Assembly (NCBI GenBank): GCA_964545465.1
Contig: CAZJFO010000009.1
Coordinates: 1-41,527 of the forward strand
Reading direction: 5' to 3'
DNA: 41,527 bases
Origin: Aquella sp964545465
Lineage (GTDB): Bacteria; Pseudomonadota; Gammaproteobacteria; Burkholderiales; UBA11063
Under the pieces are notes generated by a model. The model had not been told where the DNA came from. It saw nothing but the letters and a program-made list of their open reading frames with translations, and did no database searches. Shown piece by piece: positions 23,890 through 33,955 of the stretch. Numbering within the stretch: position 1 is the first letter of the stretch; every line of letters begins with the position of its first letter. The position numbers were made by a program, and so were the translations under genes.

Positions 23890-24673
23890 TTTTATGCAGC
23901 ATGCTTTATATGCTGGGCTTATTATTGCGACAGTTTGTGGTATAGTTAGCGTTTTTGTGGTTTTAAGGCGTAGTGCTTTTGCCGCACATGCACTAGGGCA
24001 TATGAGTATAACTGGTGCTGCAGGAGCTGCTTTGGTTGGTATTTCTGCCATAACTGGGCAGTTATTATTAAATATAGTCTGTGCAATTATCATGGGGCTA
24101 ATGGGTGATAAGGTTAAAAAAAATGATCTTGCCGTTGGTGTAGTACTAACATTTGTTCTTGGGCTTGGAGCTTATTTCCTGTTTTTATTTCAGAATAACT
24201 ATGCAGGAAGTGTAATGAGTATCTTATTTGGTAATTTACTTGCAGTATCAACCCAGCAGATTTATATTTTATTAGTTCTTGCTATAATAATTATACTTAC
24301 TTTAGCAGCTATTGCCCGTACTTTGATTTTTGCATCAATTGATCCTGTTGTTGCTAAGTCCAAAAATGTAGCTGTCAAATCTATAGCTGTATTGTTTTTT
24401 ATAATTTTAGCGCTGACAGTTTCAATGGCGTGTCAAATTGTGGGAGCATTATTAGTATTTGTAATGCTAATAATTCCAGGAGCAATAGCAATGCAGTGGG
24501 GAGATAGTATCTATAAGATTATTTTTATTAGCGTTATAGTTGCGAATCTAACAATAATAATTGCTTTGTATATAGCATATTATCTTAATCTTCCTACAAG
24601 TGTTTGTATTACAATGATCCTATCTTTAGTTTATTTTTTAGGAATATTAAAAGGGCATTTAAGCCCATCATAA
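23876..24673 (+). CDS. Metal ABC transporter, ABC-3 family permease
   Basis: This 265-residue protein starts at ATG 23876, with AAGGA at 23866-23870 as ribosome binding site; an ATG at 23804 in the same frame is less likely. About eight membrane spans are visible. Family marks are VVLRRSAFAAHALGHMSITGAAGA in the first cytoplasmic loop and GALLVFVMLIIPGAIA near the C terminus. It forms the channel for zinc or manganese with the preceding ATPase, with which it overlaps, so the two are cotranslated. Confidence 0.87.
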   Translation: MWGYDFMQHALYAGLIIATVCGIVSVFVVLRRSAFAAHALGHMSITGAAGAALVGISAITGQLLLNIVCAIIMGLMGDKVKKNDLAVGVVLTFVLGLGAYFLFLFQNNYAGSVMSILFGNLLAVSTQQIYILLVLAIIIILTLAAIARTLIFASIDPVVAKSKNVAVKSIAVLFFIILALTVSMACQIVGALLVFVMLIIPGAIAMQWGDSIYKIIFISVIVANLTIIIALYIAYYLNLPTSVCITMILSLVYFLGILKGHLSPS

Positions 24674-24703
24674 AACACCACTGACTGTTTGGAGTAGCAA
24701 TTA

Positions 24704-25225
24704 ATGAAAACAAAAATTAATTCAAAGATAATTATGAGTGCCATATTAGTTAATCTATTTACTATAACTAACGCTGATACCGATTTATACACCAAATTTG
24801 ATAAAGCTGCAAAATTGAAACATTTAACCCCAATTGAGCTTTCTGTTACGCAAAAAGCTGGTACTGAGCTGCCTTTTAATAATGCGTATTGGAATAATGA
24901 AGCCAGAGGTATTTATGTAGATATAGTTTCGGGGGAGCCATTATTTAGCTCTACCGATAAATTTGATTCGGGTACTGGGTGGCCTAGCTTTAGTAAACCA
25001 ATTGATAAGAAATATATTGTCACTAAAACTGACAATAGTATGTTTATGGATAGAGTAGAAGTTCGTTCACGCTATGCTAATTCTCATTTAGGGCATGTTT
25101 TTGATGATGGTCCTAAACCAACAGGGCTAAGGTACTGTATGAATTCAGCTTCAATGCGTTTTATTCCTGAAAGCCAGATGCTAAAAGCTGGATATGGGCA
25201 ATATATTTACCTGTTCAAACGCTAA
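24704..25225 (+). CDS. msrB: Exported peptide-methionine (R)-S-oxide reductase MsrB
   Basis: This 173-residue enzyme repairs oxidised methionine in envelope proteins. Residues 1-24 look like a signal peptide ending TNA. The MsrB domain is complete: FNNAYWNNEARGIYVD, FDSGTGWPSF, RVEVRSRYANSHLGHVF and RYCMNSASMRF with catalytic Cys145. The two zinc-binding CxxC pairs of many MsrBs are absent (VSGEPLF instead of CxxCG). Cys145 is the only cysteine in the protein, so no internal resolving cysteine exists. It sits 31 bases after the metal permease. Confidence 0.88.
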   Translation: MKTKINSKIIMSAILVNLFTITNADTDLYTKFDKAAKLKHLTPIELSVTQKAGTELPFNNAYWNNEARGIYVDIVSGEPLFSSTDKFDSGTGWPSFSKPIDKKYIVTKTDNSMFMDRVEVRSRYANSHLGHVFDDGPKPTGLRYCMNSASMRFIPESQMLKAGYGQYIYLFKR

Positions 25226-25244
25226 ATTTAGCACTAAGTTTTTA

Positions 25245-25274
25245 TTGTATTAAAGAGCATAATAGTATGATAAT
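25245..25274 (+). promoter_or_regulatory. Promoter of the acid phosphatase gene
   Basis: TTGTAT (25245-25250), 18 bases, GATAAT (25269-25274), 33 bases before the ATG at 25307, which also has AAGGAG at 25295-25300. Confidence 0.5.
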
Positions 25275-25306
25275 ATTACTCGTATTTTTTATAACAAGGA
25301 GATAAA

Positions 25307-26098
25307 ATGAAAAAAATAGTATTAGTTATGGGATTAATTGGGATTACCAATGTATATGCAAATGATTGTGCCAATTCGGCTAATTCTGAAGTTAAACAGG
25401 CATTAAAATGGTACCGTGGTTCTGCTGAACAAAGAGCCTCATATAACCAGACTTTTGGGTTTGGGGCTAAATATATCAGTAATTGGATTAGTGAAAATGA
25501 CCCAGAACCTAAAACATGGGGGGTAGTGCTTGATATTGATGAAACTGTTTTGGATAACTTCTGGTACTATAATAAATGTAACAGTTTAACCGCTACTGCT
25601 TCTGAAGATAATTTTAGTCATTATGTAGTTATTCCAAGCAAATCAGTTGCATTACCAGGAGCGGTAGCTTTTACGTGTAGTGTCAAGAAGCATGGTGGCT
25701 ACGTAAGTTTAGTATCTAACCGAGATGGTTCTTATAAAGATGCAACAGGTAATGTATTAGATGCCACAATAGCAAATCTAAAACATGAAGGGATATGTTT
25801 TGATCAAGTTGTTTTAGCTAATCAACAAGATTCGAAAACCCCATTTGATAAAAACCCACGGTTCCAAGCTATACAGTCGGGGAATTATGACGCAAAACAA
25901 ATGGTATGGTCTAATAAATTACCATCTCATCAGGTTGTAGCGTATTTTGGAGATAATATCCAAGACTTTCCAAAATTCAAACAAGCCAAAGTTTATGCAT
26001 TATCTCCGAATGATAAAGCTTTTGGTGTGTTTGGTAATGGATACTTTATTTTTCCTAATCCATTATATGGAAGTTGGCAGGCGAATGATTACAAATAA
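25307..26098 (+). CDS. Exported HAD-superfamily acid phosphatase (class B / e(P4)-like)
   Basis: This 263-residue protein has a 18-19-residue signal peptide (cleavage after VYA). HAD motif I is VVLDIDETVLDN (Asp76 nucleophile, Asp78 acid/base), motif II VSLVSNRDGSYKD, the Lys comes in KTPFDKNPRF, and motif IV AYFGDNIQDFP. This matches the Pfam acid phosphatase B group, periplasmic enzymes removing phosphate from nucleotides and other monoesters. There is no lipobox, so it is probably soluble in the periplasm rather than lipid-anchored like e(P4). It has its own promoter and RBS. Confidence 0.85.
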   Translation: MKKIVLVMGLIGITNVYANDCANSANSEVKQALKWYRGSAEQRASYNQTFGFGAKYISNWISENDPEPKTWGVVLDIDETVLDNFWYYNKCNSLTATASEDNFSHYVVIPSKSVALPGAVAFTCSVKKHGGYVSLVSNRDGSYKDATGNVLDATIANLKHEGICFDQVVLANQQDSKTPFDKNPRFQAIQSGNYDAKQMVWSNKLPSHQVVAYFGDNIQDFPKFKQAKVYALSPNDKAFGVFGNGYFIFPNPLYGSWQANDYK

Positions 26099-26126
26099 TT
26101 GATTATAAAGGAGCTATGGTATAATT

Positions 26127-29100
26127 ATGTTTTCTACTCATTCTTTGGAATAATATCATAGACTATCTTAAAATAACTTACCCTGAGGAATTACCTGTTA
26201 GTCGTGAGATTAACTCTATTCGCCAATTAATTAGTAAAAATTCTGTAGTTATTGTGTGTGGTGAAACTGGTTCTGGTAAAACCACACAATTGCCAAAACT
26301 ACTGTACGAGATGGGGTATAGTAAAGATGGTATGATAGCTCATACTCAGCCGCGTAAAGTAGCAGCTCGCACCATCGCTCATCGAATTAATCAAGAAATC
26401 CGTGAAGCTAATAATATCAGTGATCAATCAAATTATACCCTTGATATTGTTGGCTATAAAGTACGTTTTCATGATAAAACTTATGGTCATACAGCAATAA
26501 AACTAATGACTGATGGGATTTTATTACAGGAAATTAGTACTGATCGGCTGCTGTCAAAATATAAAGCAATAATTATTGATGAAGCTCATGAACGAAGCCT
26601 TAATATAGACTTTATTTTAGGTTATCTAAAAACCATTTTGAATAAACGTCCAGATTTAAAAATAATCATTACTTCAGCAACTATTGATAATCAAAAATTA
26701 TCTAAGTATTTTAATAATGCACCAGTTATTAATGTTGAGGGTAAAACTTATCCAGTCGATATTATTTATCAAGAACTGGGGCAAGAAAATAATTTAAATG
26801 CTACTATTTATCAAGCAATAGAGAGTTGTTATGCTCTTGATAGCGGACATGTACTTGTATTCCTACCTGGGGAACGTGAGATTAAAGACTGTATCAGCTA
26901 TTTAGGAAAAACTAATTTACGCCGTAATGAAATTCTAGCATTATTTTCACGTCAAAATGAGGTGGAACAAAACTTGGTTTTTAGGGAAAATGGCAAACAA
27001 AAAATTATCGTAACAACTAATGTAGCTGAAACCTCTTTGACTATTCCTGGAGTTAGATTTGTAATTGATAGTGGGTTAGCCCGAGTTAAGCGTTACAATG
27101 TTAGAAATAGGGTAGAACAGTTACAGGTTGAGCCAGTATCAAAAGCTAGTAGTAAGCAAAGATCAGGTAGAGCAGGGCGTACTAATCATGGTATGTGTAT
27201 ACGCTTATTTAGTGAAGAAGAGTTTAACTTACGTCCAGAATATAGCGATCCTGAGATTATCAGAAGTAATTTAGCTAATGTAATACTACGGCTAATTGGG
27301 CTAAAACTGGGTGACCCAATGATATATCCATTTCTGGATCTACCGCAAAATACTGCCTATAATGATGGTTTTAAAACATTATTTCAATTAAGAGCATTAG
27401 ATGATAATAATCAAATTACTGATATCGGGAGTTTGTTAGTCAAAATACCGATTGATGTGAATTTGGCTAAAATATTATTATCAGGAGCTAGAGAGTTTAA
27501 TTGTCTAGCAGAGGTTTTGATAATAGTATCTTTTTTATCAATAAGTGATCCGCGTGAAGTGCCTCTTATTCACCAACAAATAGCTCGTGAACGTCATCAA
27601 ATATGGGCTAATAAAAAATCAGATTTTATAGTTATATTAAATTTATGGAACTGGTATCATGAGGAATTAGAAAATAAAAAATCTACCAAAAAACTTATTG
27701 AAAAATGTTATTCTCAGTTTTTATCATATCCACGTATGCGTGAATGGTCTGAATTACATAATCAATTAAAAGATGTCATGGGAAATTTAGGTTATAGTTA
27801 TAGCAAAGCTCTTAATGTAGATACTGATGAAAGCTATCAACGCTTACACCAAGCTTTTATTTGTGGGTTTTTAAATAATATTGCCCAAAAAGATCTGGTG
27901 GAAGATTTTTATATTGGTACTAATGGTAAAAAAATAATTGTTCATCCATCAAGCCAGATAACTAAACCTAAATGGATAGTGTCGTCAAACCTTAGTCAAA
28001 CAACAAAACTTTACGCAAGAACAAATGCTTATATAGAATCGCAGTGGTTGCTACCTATTACTACGCATCTAGTAAAATATAATTATTACAATGAAACGTG
28101 GGATAAAAAACGCGGTGAAGTTGTCGCATATGAACATGTTATCTTTGGCGGTCTTACAATAGCTAAGAAAAAAGTAGCTTTTTCTAAAATAAACAGCGGT
28201 TTAGCTCGAGAAATTTTTATCAAACAAGGTATTGTATTAAATGAATTAGGAAAGACTTATAAGTTTATTAATAATAATCAAGATGTAATTGAGAGCTTGG
28301 AGGAGTTGGAAGATAAACTTCGTTTGTCATTTATTGTTATTGAAGATGAGCTTTTTGATTTTTATAATCAATTTATCCCTGATGATATTTGTGACATTCG
28401 TTCTTTTGATGTATGGTGCAAAACCAATGAGTTAAAGTTATTTATTAATAAAGATGAGTTAGTTAAAAAATTAATTACCGATGATAGCCATCTGACTTTA
28501 TATCCTGATTATATGATGGTTAATAATAATAAACTAAAGCTACAGTATGTGTTTAATACCGATAGCCTAGACGATGGAGTTACTGCAACTATATTCATAG
28601 ATAGACTATTTCAAATTGAGGATGAGGCTTTTACTTATTTAGTTCCGGGATTAATTAGGGATAAAGTTACTTTTGTAATTAAAATGCTTCCTAAGGCACT
28701 TCGTATCCGAATTAATAAAGGTAATGATTTTACTACTAATTTTCTTCAAAATTCACCTTATAAAAATTTTAATGCGGATTTTGTAGAGTATTTGAATATT
28801 AATTACAACGTAGATATAAAAATATCAGAGATTGAAGCAATCAAGTTACCGCGGCACTTAGTATTTCATTTTCAAATAGTTGATAAAAATAAACCACTTC
28901 TTGTGGGAGATAGCCTTGAAATTTTAAAACAAGAGTTAGTTCCTGAGTTAGATAAACTAATTGATATTTATGCAAGCGATTATAATCGAAGAAATATAAC
29001 TATATGGATTGATAAAATGGAGGAACTTCTTCATCCCGTTAGTAAATCCTTAGGTTATTTAAGCCTTAAATTAGATGGGGGTAATGTTGATTTGGTAGTA

Positions 29101-29817
29101 ATACCTGATTTAGTTAAAGCTAATACACACACACGTATTGGCTTATTGCAACTTATTAAAAATAATCTATCTCCACAAATCAAATATCTAGAACAAAAGC
29201 GCTTTTCTAATTTTACTCAAATAGCAATGTATCTTAAAAATATTGATAATAGTGAAAAGTTATTAACTGATAGTATTAATTTTATTTTACGAATGTCAGT
29301 TGATTTAACGAATATACCAAGAAATAATGCTGATTTTGAAAAGCTAATTAAATTAGCAAGTAAAACTATTATTCAAAATACCGCTATATTTGCCAAAGTG
29401 TTATTTGTTATAGCAAATAACTATCATGAAATACGCCTAAAACTGGATAAGCATGACTTAAGTGAAGAAATTGAAGAACAGCTTGATAACTTAGTTTACA
29501 GTGGGTTTTTACGCTATACTAGATTTAATCAATTGGAACATTTTCCAAGATATTTAGAAGCTATTTTAAGACGTATTGATAAATACTCTAATGATAAATT
29601 AAGAGATAGAACAATTAGTAAGGATATAAACAAGCTTTATGACTCATGGTATGACTATGTAGATAAGCTTGAACAAGCAAATAAAATAGTTAGTCGCGAG
29701 ATATATGACTTTAGATATAAAATAGAAGAATTACGCGTATCTTTATTTGCTCAAGAACTAAAAACACCATACACGGTTTCGTTAAAACGTTTATGGGTGG
29801 AGTTTAATCTAATCTAA
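26127..29817 (+). CDS. hrpA: ATP-dependent RNA helicase HrpA (5' end frameshifted in this assembly)
   Basis: This DEAH-box helicase has Walker A GETGSGKTTQLPK, DEAH in IIIDEAHERSLN, SAT in IITSATI, TNVAETSLTIPG and RSGRAGRT, then helicase-associated domains and a long C-terminal DUF3418-type region. The uninterrupted frame starts only at GTG 26254, inside the strand before Walker A. The family's N-terminal TYPEELPVSREINSIRQLI is readable upstream in the same frame but without a start codon. ATG 26127 (AAAGGAG at 26107-26113) opens MFSTHSL and would join that frame if one G at 26147-26148 were absent. Full length would be about 1230 residues, normal for HrpA (about 1300). Confidence 0.85.
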
Positions 29818-30258
29818 ATCATCAAATAAACATCCATAAACTTTCTAAATTAAATACCAAATAAGCTCCAATTAGGAGTGTTTGGATAATCTGGTTATCT
29901 TTTACCTAAATTTTACCCCCTAAGACAATAGGCTATAGTATGTTGCTAATGTTTGTTAGGGATGCTACAATCTCTATCAAGATATTAAAGTAAAAAAGTA
30001 AATTCTGGTGTGTATTCTTTATGTAGTGTTGTATACGTCAAAATAATCAAAACAAACGTCTAAAACATATGATGATAAAACACCGTTTACTATACATAGA
30101 ACATGAATTTATCAAATTTATACTACTTATGGAGAAATTGAGTAAAGTCCAAAATTTATTGGATATTTCTTGTGGTATCACATTTTGAGATAAATATTAT
30201 GAAAATGTAGAGCATACTTTTTAGTATCTGACGGATTATAACTCATTACAATTGAAAG
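29818..30258. other. Intergenic region before the sensor kinase
   Basis: Of 441 bases, only short structures are seen. One is a nested hairpin at 29857-29885 (CCAAA and TTTGG outside, CTCC and GGAG inside), a possible hrpA 3' structure without a T run. Another is a small inverted repeat ATACT-TTTT-AGTAT just before the kinase. A 39-codon ORF (30069-30188) has no ribosome binding site and is not called. No tRNA or other RNA is recognised. Confidence 0.4.
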
Positions 30259-30270
30259 GTGAATGTTTTT

Positions 30271-32103
30271 ATGGGGATAAACTTAGATAGTTATTTTGAA
30301 ATGATGGACTTGTTATTTAACGAAATGCCATTTGCATTTTGGAAAGATAGATCTGGAGTATATTTGGGAGGCAGTACTAATCAAGCCAAAGAATTTGGTT
30401 TTGAAACACCTAAGGATTTTATTGGTAAAAATATTTATGAAATTCTTGAAGATCAAGAAACTGCACGATTAATTGATATTGATGATAATGATATTATGGA
30501 AAATGGTAAAGGACTGTTAAGCGAAGCCGTAATTAAAACACCAAATGGTGAAAAAACCTATTTATCTCAAAAACATCCAATAAGAGATAGTGAGGGTAAT
30601 GTGATAGGCTTATTTGGATTTTCTATAGATGTTACAGAGCTTAAAAAATTTGAACAAATCGCTAAAATACAGCACGATAAATTCAGAACAATTGTTAAGC
30701 AAGTGATTCATGATATTACCTCTCCAATAACGAGTATTAATGTTATTGTGAGTAGACTAAGTAATAATGTTCCAGAAGCTGACAGAGTAACGCTAAGACA
30801 TGCTGCAATGCGAATTTCAGGGATATCTCAAAGATTACTCGGGCGTTATAATGATGAATCGCTTGATGCTGAAAATGGAAACCTTTTGGTATCCCTTGCT
30901 TTGTTACAAATAATAAATGAAAAAAGAGAAGAGCATAGAAATAGTAATGTTTTTTTTGAAGTTGATATTGATGAAGATGCTAATTTTATTTTCATAAAGC
31001 ATAATCAAGGTATTTTTAAACGTATGTTATCTAATTTGGTTAATAATGCAGTTGATGCTCTTAAAGCAAGTGATAGTGGTAAAGTTGCTATCCATGTGGG
31101 TGTGCATGCATCTAATGTAGTAATTACAGTTCAGGATAATGGTTTGGGTATGCCATTACACATTATAGAGAAGTTTAACCAAGGAATAGCTGTTACCGAA
31201 GGAAAAAAAGAGGGGCATGGGGTAGGGCTAACTCAGATACGAGATGCAATACTATCAGGTGATGGAACTTTTAAAGTTCATGCATCAATGTATGGAACAC
31301 GAATAACTATTCGATTTCCAATAGTTGAAACACCAAATTGGTTAGCCAAAGAAATAAACTTAAGAGTTAATGATACAGTTATCATCTTAGATGATGATGA
31401 GTCAATTCATGGTTCTTGGGATAGGCGTTTTGAAGATGTTGTTAAAAAAAACCCAACGCTCAAAATCAAGCATTTCTATGAAGGTAACGATGTAATTTTG
31501 TATGTTAATAGTTTAACACCTGAACAAAAAAAAGATGTATTTTTATTGACTGACCTTGAGCTTTTAGAGCAAGGTATTAATGGCTTTGAGGTAATATTGC
31601 AAACCCAAATGTCACGTTCAGTTTTGGTTACTAGCTATTCATTAAATGAAGATAAGCAATTAGAGGCTATTAAAGCAAGTATTAGTATCTTACCTAAAGA
31701 GTTCGTGTCAAATGTAAAAATTAAACTAGATAAACAAATTCCTTTTGCCAGTAAAAAAGTTGATATGGTATGGGTAGAAGATCAAAAATGGTATATTGAT
31801 GATATAGTTAATCGCTATTATAGTCACCTAAAAGTAGATAAATATTATGACCCAATTAGCTTTATGGAGGGAGTTTTGCAATACTCGTTAGACACAAAAA
31901 TAATTTTAGATACTTATTATGAGTCCTCTAATGGTTCACAATATAATATAACTGGATATGATATGGCACATGAGCTTTATGGTATGGGATTTACTAACTT
32001 AATAGTTTTAACTGGTGAATCCCCAGGTGGACGAGCTCCAGTATATTTGAAGATTGCTAGGAAGATCGATGGCCATGTTCTTAAAAATCTAGATAAACTT
32101 TAA
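30271..32103 (+). CDS. PAS-domain histidine kinase with two C-terminal receiver domains
   Basis: This 610-residue cytoplasmic protein (no signal or membrane span) starts at ATG 30271 with AAAGGTG at 30254-30260. Layout: PAS (about 10-125, FWKDRSGVYLGGS, GLFGFSIDVTELK), HisKA with QVIHDITSPITS (His147), HATPase with NLVNNAVDAL, VQDNGLGMP and HGVGLTQI. A first receiver follows (IILDDDES 372-378, phosphoacceptor Asp428 in LLTDLELL, LPK lysine). The second, more divergent receiver has VWVEDQKW, Asp547 in IILDTYY and VLTGES. It is a hybrid kinase without a linked response regulator or output domain. The next gene, 28 bases downstream, is an unknown protein and probably its functional partner. Confidence 0.8.
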   Translation: MGINLDSYFEMMDLLFNEMPFAFWKDRSGVYLGGSTNQAKEFGFETPKDFIGKNIYEILEDQETARLIDIDDNDIMENGKGLLSEAVIKTPNGEKTYLSQKHPIRDSEGNVIGLFGFSIDVTELKKFEQIAKIQHDKFRTIVKQVIHDITSPITSINVIVSRLSNNVPEADRVTLRHAAMRISGISQRLLGRYNDESLDAENGNLLVSLALLQIINEKREEHRNSNVFFEVDIDEDANFIFIKHNQGIFKRMLSNLVNNAVDALKASDSGKVAIHVGVHASNVVITVQDNGLGMPLHIIEKFNQGIAVTEGKKEGHGVGLTQIRDAILSGDGTFKVHASMYGTRITIRFPIVETPNWLAKEINLRVNDTVIILDDDESIHGSWDRRFEDVVKKNPTLKIKHFYEGNDVILYVNSLTPEQKKDVFLLTDLELLEQGINGFEVILQTQMSRSVLVTSYSLNEDKQLEAIKASISILPKEFVSNVKIKLDKQIPFASKKVDMVWVEDQKWYIDDIVNRYYSHLKVDKYYDPISFMEGVLQYSLDTKIILDTYYESSNGSQYNITGYDMAHELYGMGFTNLIVLTGESPGGRAPVYLKIARKIDGHVLKNLDKL

Positions 32104-32131
32104 AAAATAAATTATACAATGGAGACAAGAA

Positions 32132-33463
32132 ATGTTAAAAACTAAAGATGGTAGAATCATTGCAGTGGAAGAGTTTGACTACGGTAAATCTGTAGATGTA
32201 ATTGCCAAAACTAATCCAGATTTAGCCAAAACGATGAATATGTTAGATTGTGGTGAAAATTATAAATTCTATAAGGCAAGTTATCATTTTGGGGGGCAAA
32301 TAATCAATAATGGGGTATGTTATCTGCCATTGAGCGATGGAGGTAGTATATCATTTAATGACCCACAATTGCCAGATGCTTTACAAGAGGCTCTTGGTTA
32401 TAGTGTAAATGAAGAACCTCTTGGGTTAGTAATCTATAAGAATGTTGAAACTTATTTGATGGGAGATGGTGGTGTACAAACGAATTCTATCATATCTTCT
32501 GGACAGATGTTTGGCATTCCTCGGGCGATTGATGATGCAAATAATACATCAACTACAGCATTAGCCTTTGACTTAAATGCAGGAAGTCGCTCATTGTTTA
32601 TGTTAAACAAAATTAGTGATCAAATATATCATAATAGGATTCAGGCGTATTATGGAACAACAGTTGCTGCTCCAGCTATACCACAAGATCATTGGGCATT
32701 ATTTAAAGATATTGCTTATAAAGCTGCATCCCCATGGCGTTGTGAAGTAATATTTTTTTCTAGGGCTTGGATTAATAAATTAAAAAGTGATGAATGGGCT
32801 GCTATAGTGAAACGCTTAACACATATACATAGAGCTTCATATACTATTTGGCATAAGGTGGCGGATATTTGGGATAGCACGTTTCACGAAATTGAATTTA
32901 ACAAACAATTTTCTAAATACTACTCAATGCAGTCAATTGATACAGCCAAAAAACTATTTCGATTAGCAGGTGGAGTTTCATATGGTTTTAAACCAGCAAC
33001 TAATGATGACTCAGCACCAGTTAGTTTGATTGTTAATGCTTATGCAAATTTGTATAATAAACCAGCAAAACATAAATATACTCCAATTATTATGGAGGCT
33101 GCGAAATTTGACAGATGTAGTAAGTTTCCAATTTTTCATTCAATTAATCATCCTATTGCAAAGCATGGTGAACTTGAATCATCTAAAAACAAAAGTCAAA
33201 TTGCACGACTTGATGAAATCAGAAGAATTACTGAAAGCTGTAGGAGGGCTATCTTGGCGGATAAATGTCATGTAAAATCGCTACATGAGGTTACCATAGG
33301 TACGAGATTTTCTTATTATCATACTAAGCCAGAAAGTTACGATAGCGTCAATAGTGCTGCATTGTTAGCTAAAGAAGATCAAAGATTTATTCATGGAGAA
33401 GGCGAGCAGTTCCCCAATTATAGTTTATTTTTTAAAGGTTGTATAAAAATTAGCCATCAGTAA
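32132..33463 (+). CDS. Uncharacterised 443-residue protein paired with the sensor kinase
   Basis: I do not recognise this family. ATG 32132 has GGAGACAAG at 32120-32128. The protein is soluble by composition: no signal peptide or membrane span. It is mixed alpha/beta and rich in aromatic residues and lysine. The N-terminal third has YHFGGQIINNGVCYLP and GDGGVQTNSI. The middle has HWALFKDIAYKAASPWRCEVIFFSRAW. The C-terminal third has His/Cys-rich pieces (KFPIFHSINHPIAKHGE, ADKCHVKSLHEV). The stop at 33461-33463 follows a run of five A at 33445-33449. Removing one A extends the frame by about 36 residues to 33566, so the listed end may be premature. It follows the kinase closely and was probably cotranscribed. 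Confidence 0.6.
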   Translation: MLKTKDGRIIAVEEFDYGKSVDVIAKTNPDLAKTMNMLDCGENYKFYKASYHFGGQIINNGVCYLPLSDGGSISFNDPQLPDALQEALGYSVNEEPLGLVIYKNVETYLMGDGGVQTNSIISSGQMFGIPRAIDDANNTSTTALAFDLNAGSRSLFMLNKISDQIYHNRIQAYYGTTVAAPAIPQDHWALFKDIAYKAASPWRCEVIFFSRAWINKLKSDEWAAIVKRLTHIHRASYTIWHKVADIWDSTFHEIEFNKQFSKYYSMQSIDTAKKLFRLAGGVSYGFKPATNDDSAPVSLIVNAYANLYNKPAKHKYTPIIMEAAKFDRCSKFPIFHSINHPIAKHGELESSKNKSQIARLDEIRRITESCRRAILADKCHVKSLHEVTIGTRFSYYHTKPESYDSVNSAALLAKEDQRFIHGEGEQFPNYSLFFKGCIKISHQ

Positions 33464-33883
33464 TGCTTTAATTTCTATTACCAATGGAATTTCTGAATGG
33501 GAATTGCTTTATGCATTAAAAGCAAAAGTATTACCAACTATTTCATGGAAGCTAGAGAATGTTTAACAACCTTGCTAAAAGCAATACGCAAAATCATAAA
33601 ATCATATTAGATGAATTAGTAAAAATATTGTAGTAAATTCTGAAATAAATTGCTTTAGAATTACTTACAAGTCACTAGATGGGCAATAAATCACATTAAT
33701 TAGCCCATGCCGCTAGTATCAAAAGTCAAACCTTAATAAAATTTAATGTATTTCAAAATAAAAACAATCAAAATTTATTCAAAAATGTCCCACACGACTA
33801 GTGTTATCGTTTCTAATGCTTGCTAAAATATCTCCTGCAACAACTCATAGCAATAAACCAATAAACTGCAAGTTATAAAATAG
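33464..33883. other. Region between the unknown gene and the mraZ promoter
   Basis: The first 100 bases (to 33566) read as the displaced C-terminal extension of the preceding protein. A 24-codon ORF (33559-33633) overlaps its stop as ATGTTTAA. The remainder, to 33883, shows stops in all frames and no RNA gene or terminator that I can see. Confidence 0.4.
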
Positions 33884-33912
33884 TTGACATTTGCCATTTT
33901 TTATGTTAAAGT
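33884..33912 (+). promoter_or_regulatory. Promoter of the mra/dcw cluster
   Basis: TTGACA (33884-33889), exactly 17 bases, TAAAGT (33907-33912). It lies 44 bases before the mraZ ATG and directly upstream of the MraZ boxes. Confidence 0.75.
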
Positions 33913-33946
33913 GGGGTATTATGGTAAAAAGTGTTGTATTGTGGGG
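33911..33946 (+). promoter_or_regulatory. MraZ operator: four 10-bp-phased TGGGG-type boxes
   Basis: Boxes start at 33912 (TGGGG), 33922 (TGGTA), 33932 (TGTTG) and 33942 (TGGGG), exactly ten bases apart. In E. coli, MraZ binds TGGGN direct repeats separated by five bases in its own promoter. The first box overlaps the -10 and the last overlaps the mraZ ribosome binding site, so repression of transcription (and of translation if RNA were bound) is plausible. Confidence 0.75.
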
Positions 33947-33955
33947 GAAGTATAA

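Noticed and set aside
26115..26124. TGGTATAAT as the hrpA promoter
   Set aside because: It would start transcription at about 26131, after the ATG with the good RBS at 26127. An AT-rich chance match is more likely, so no promoter feature was called.
29818..30258. tRNA or other structured RNA in the large intergenic spaces
   Set aside because: No TpsiC-arm or cloverleaf pattern was found by eye in 29818-30258, 33464-33955 or 9059-9441. Only short hairpins are present.
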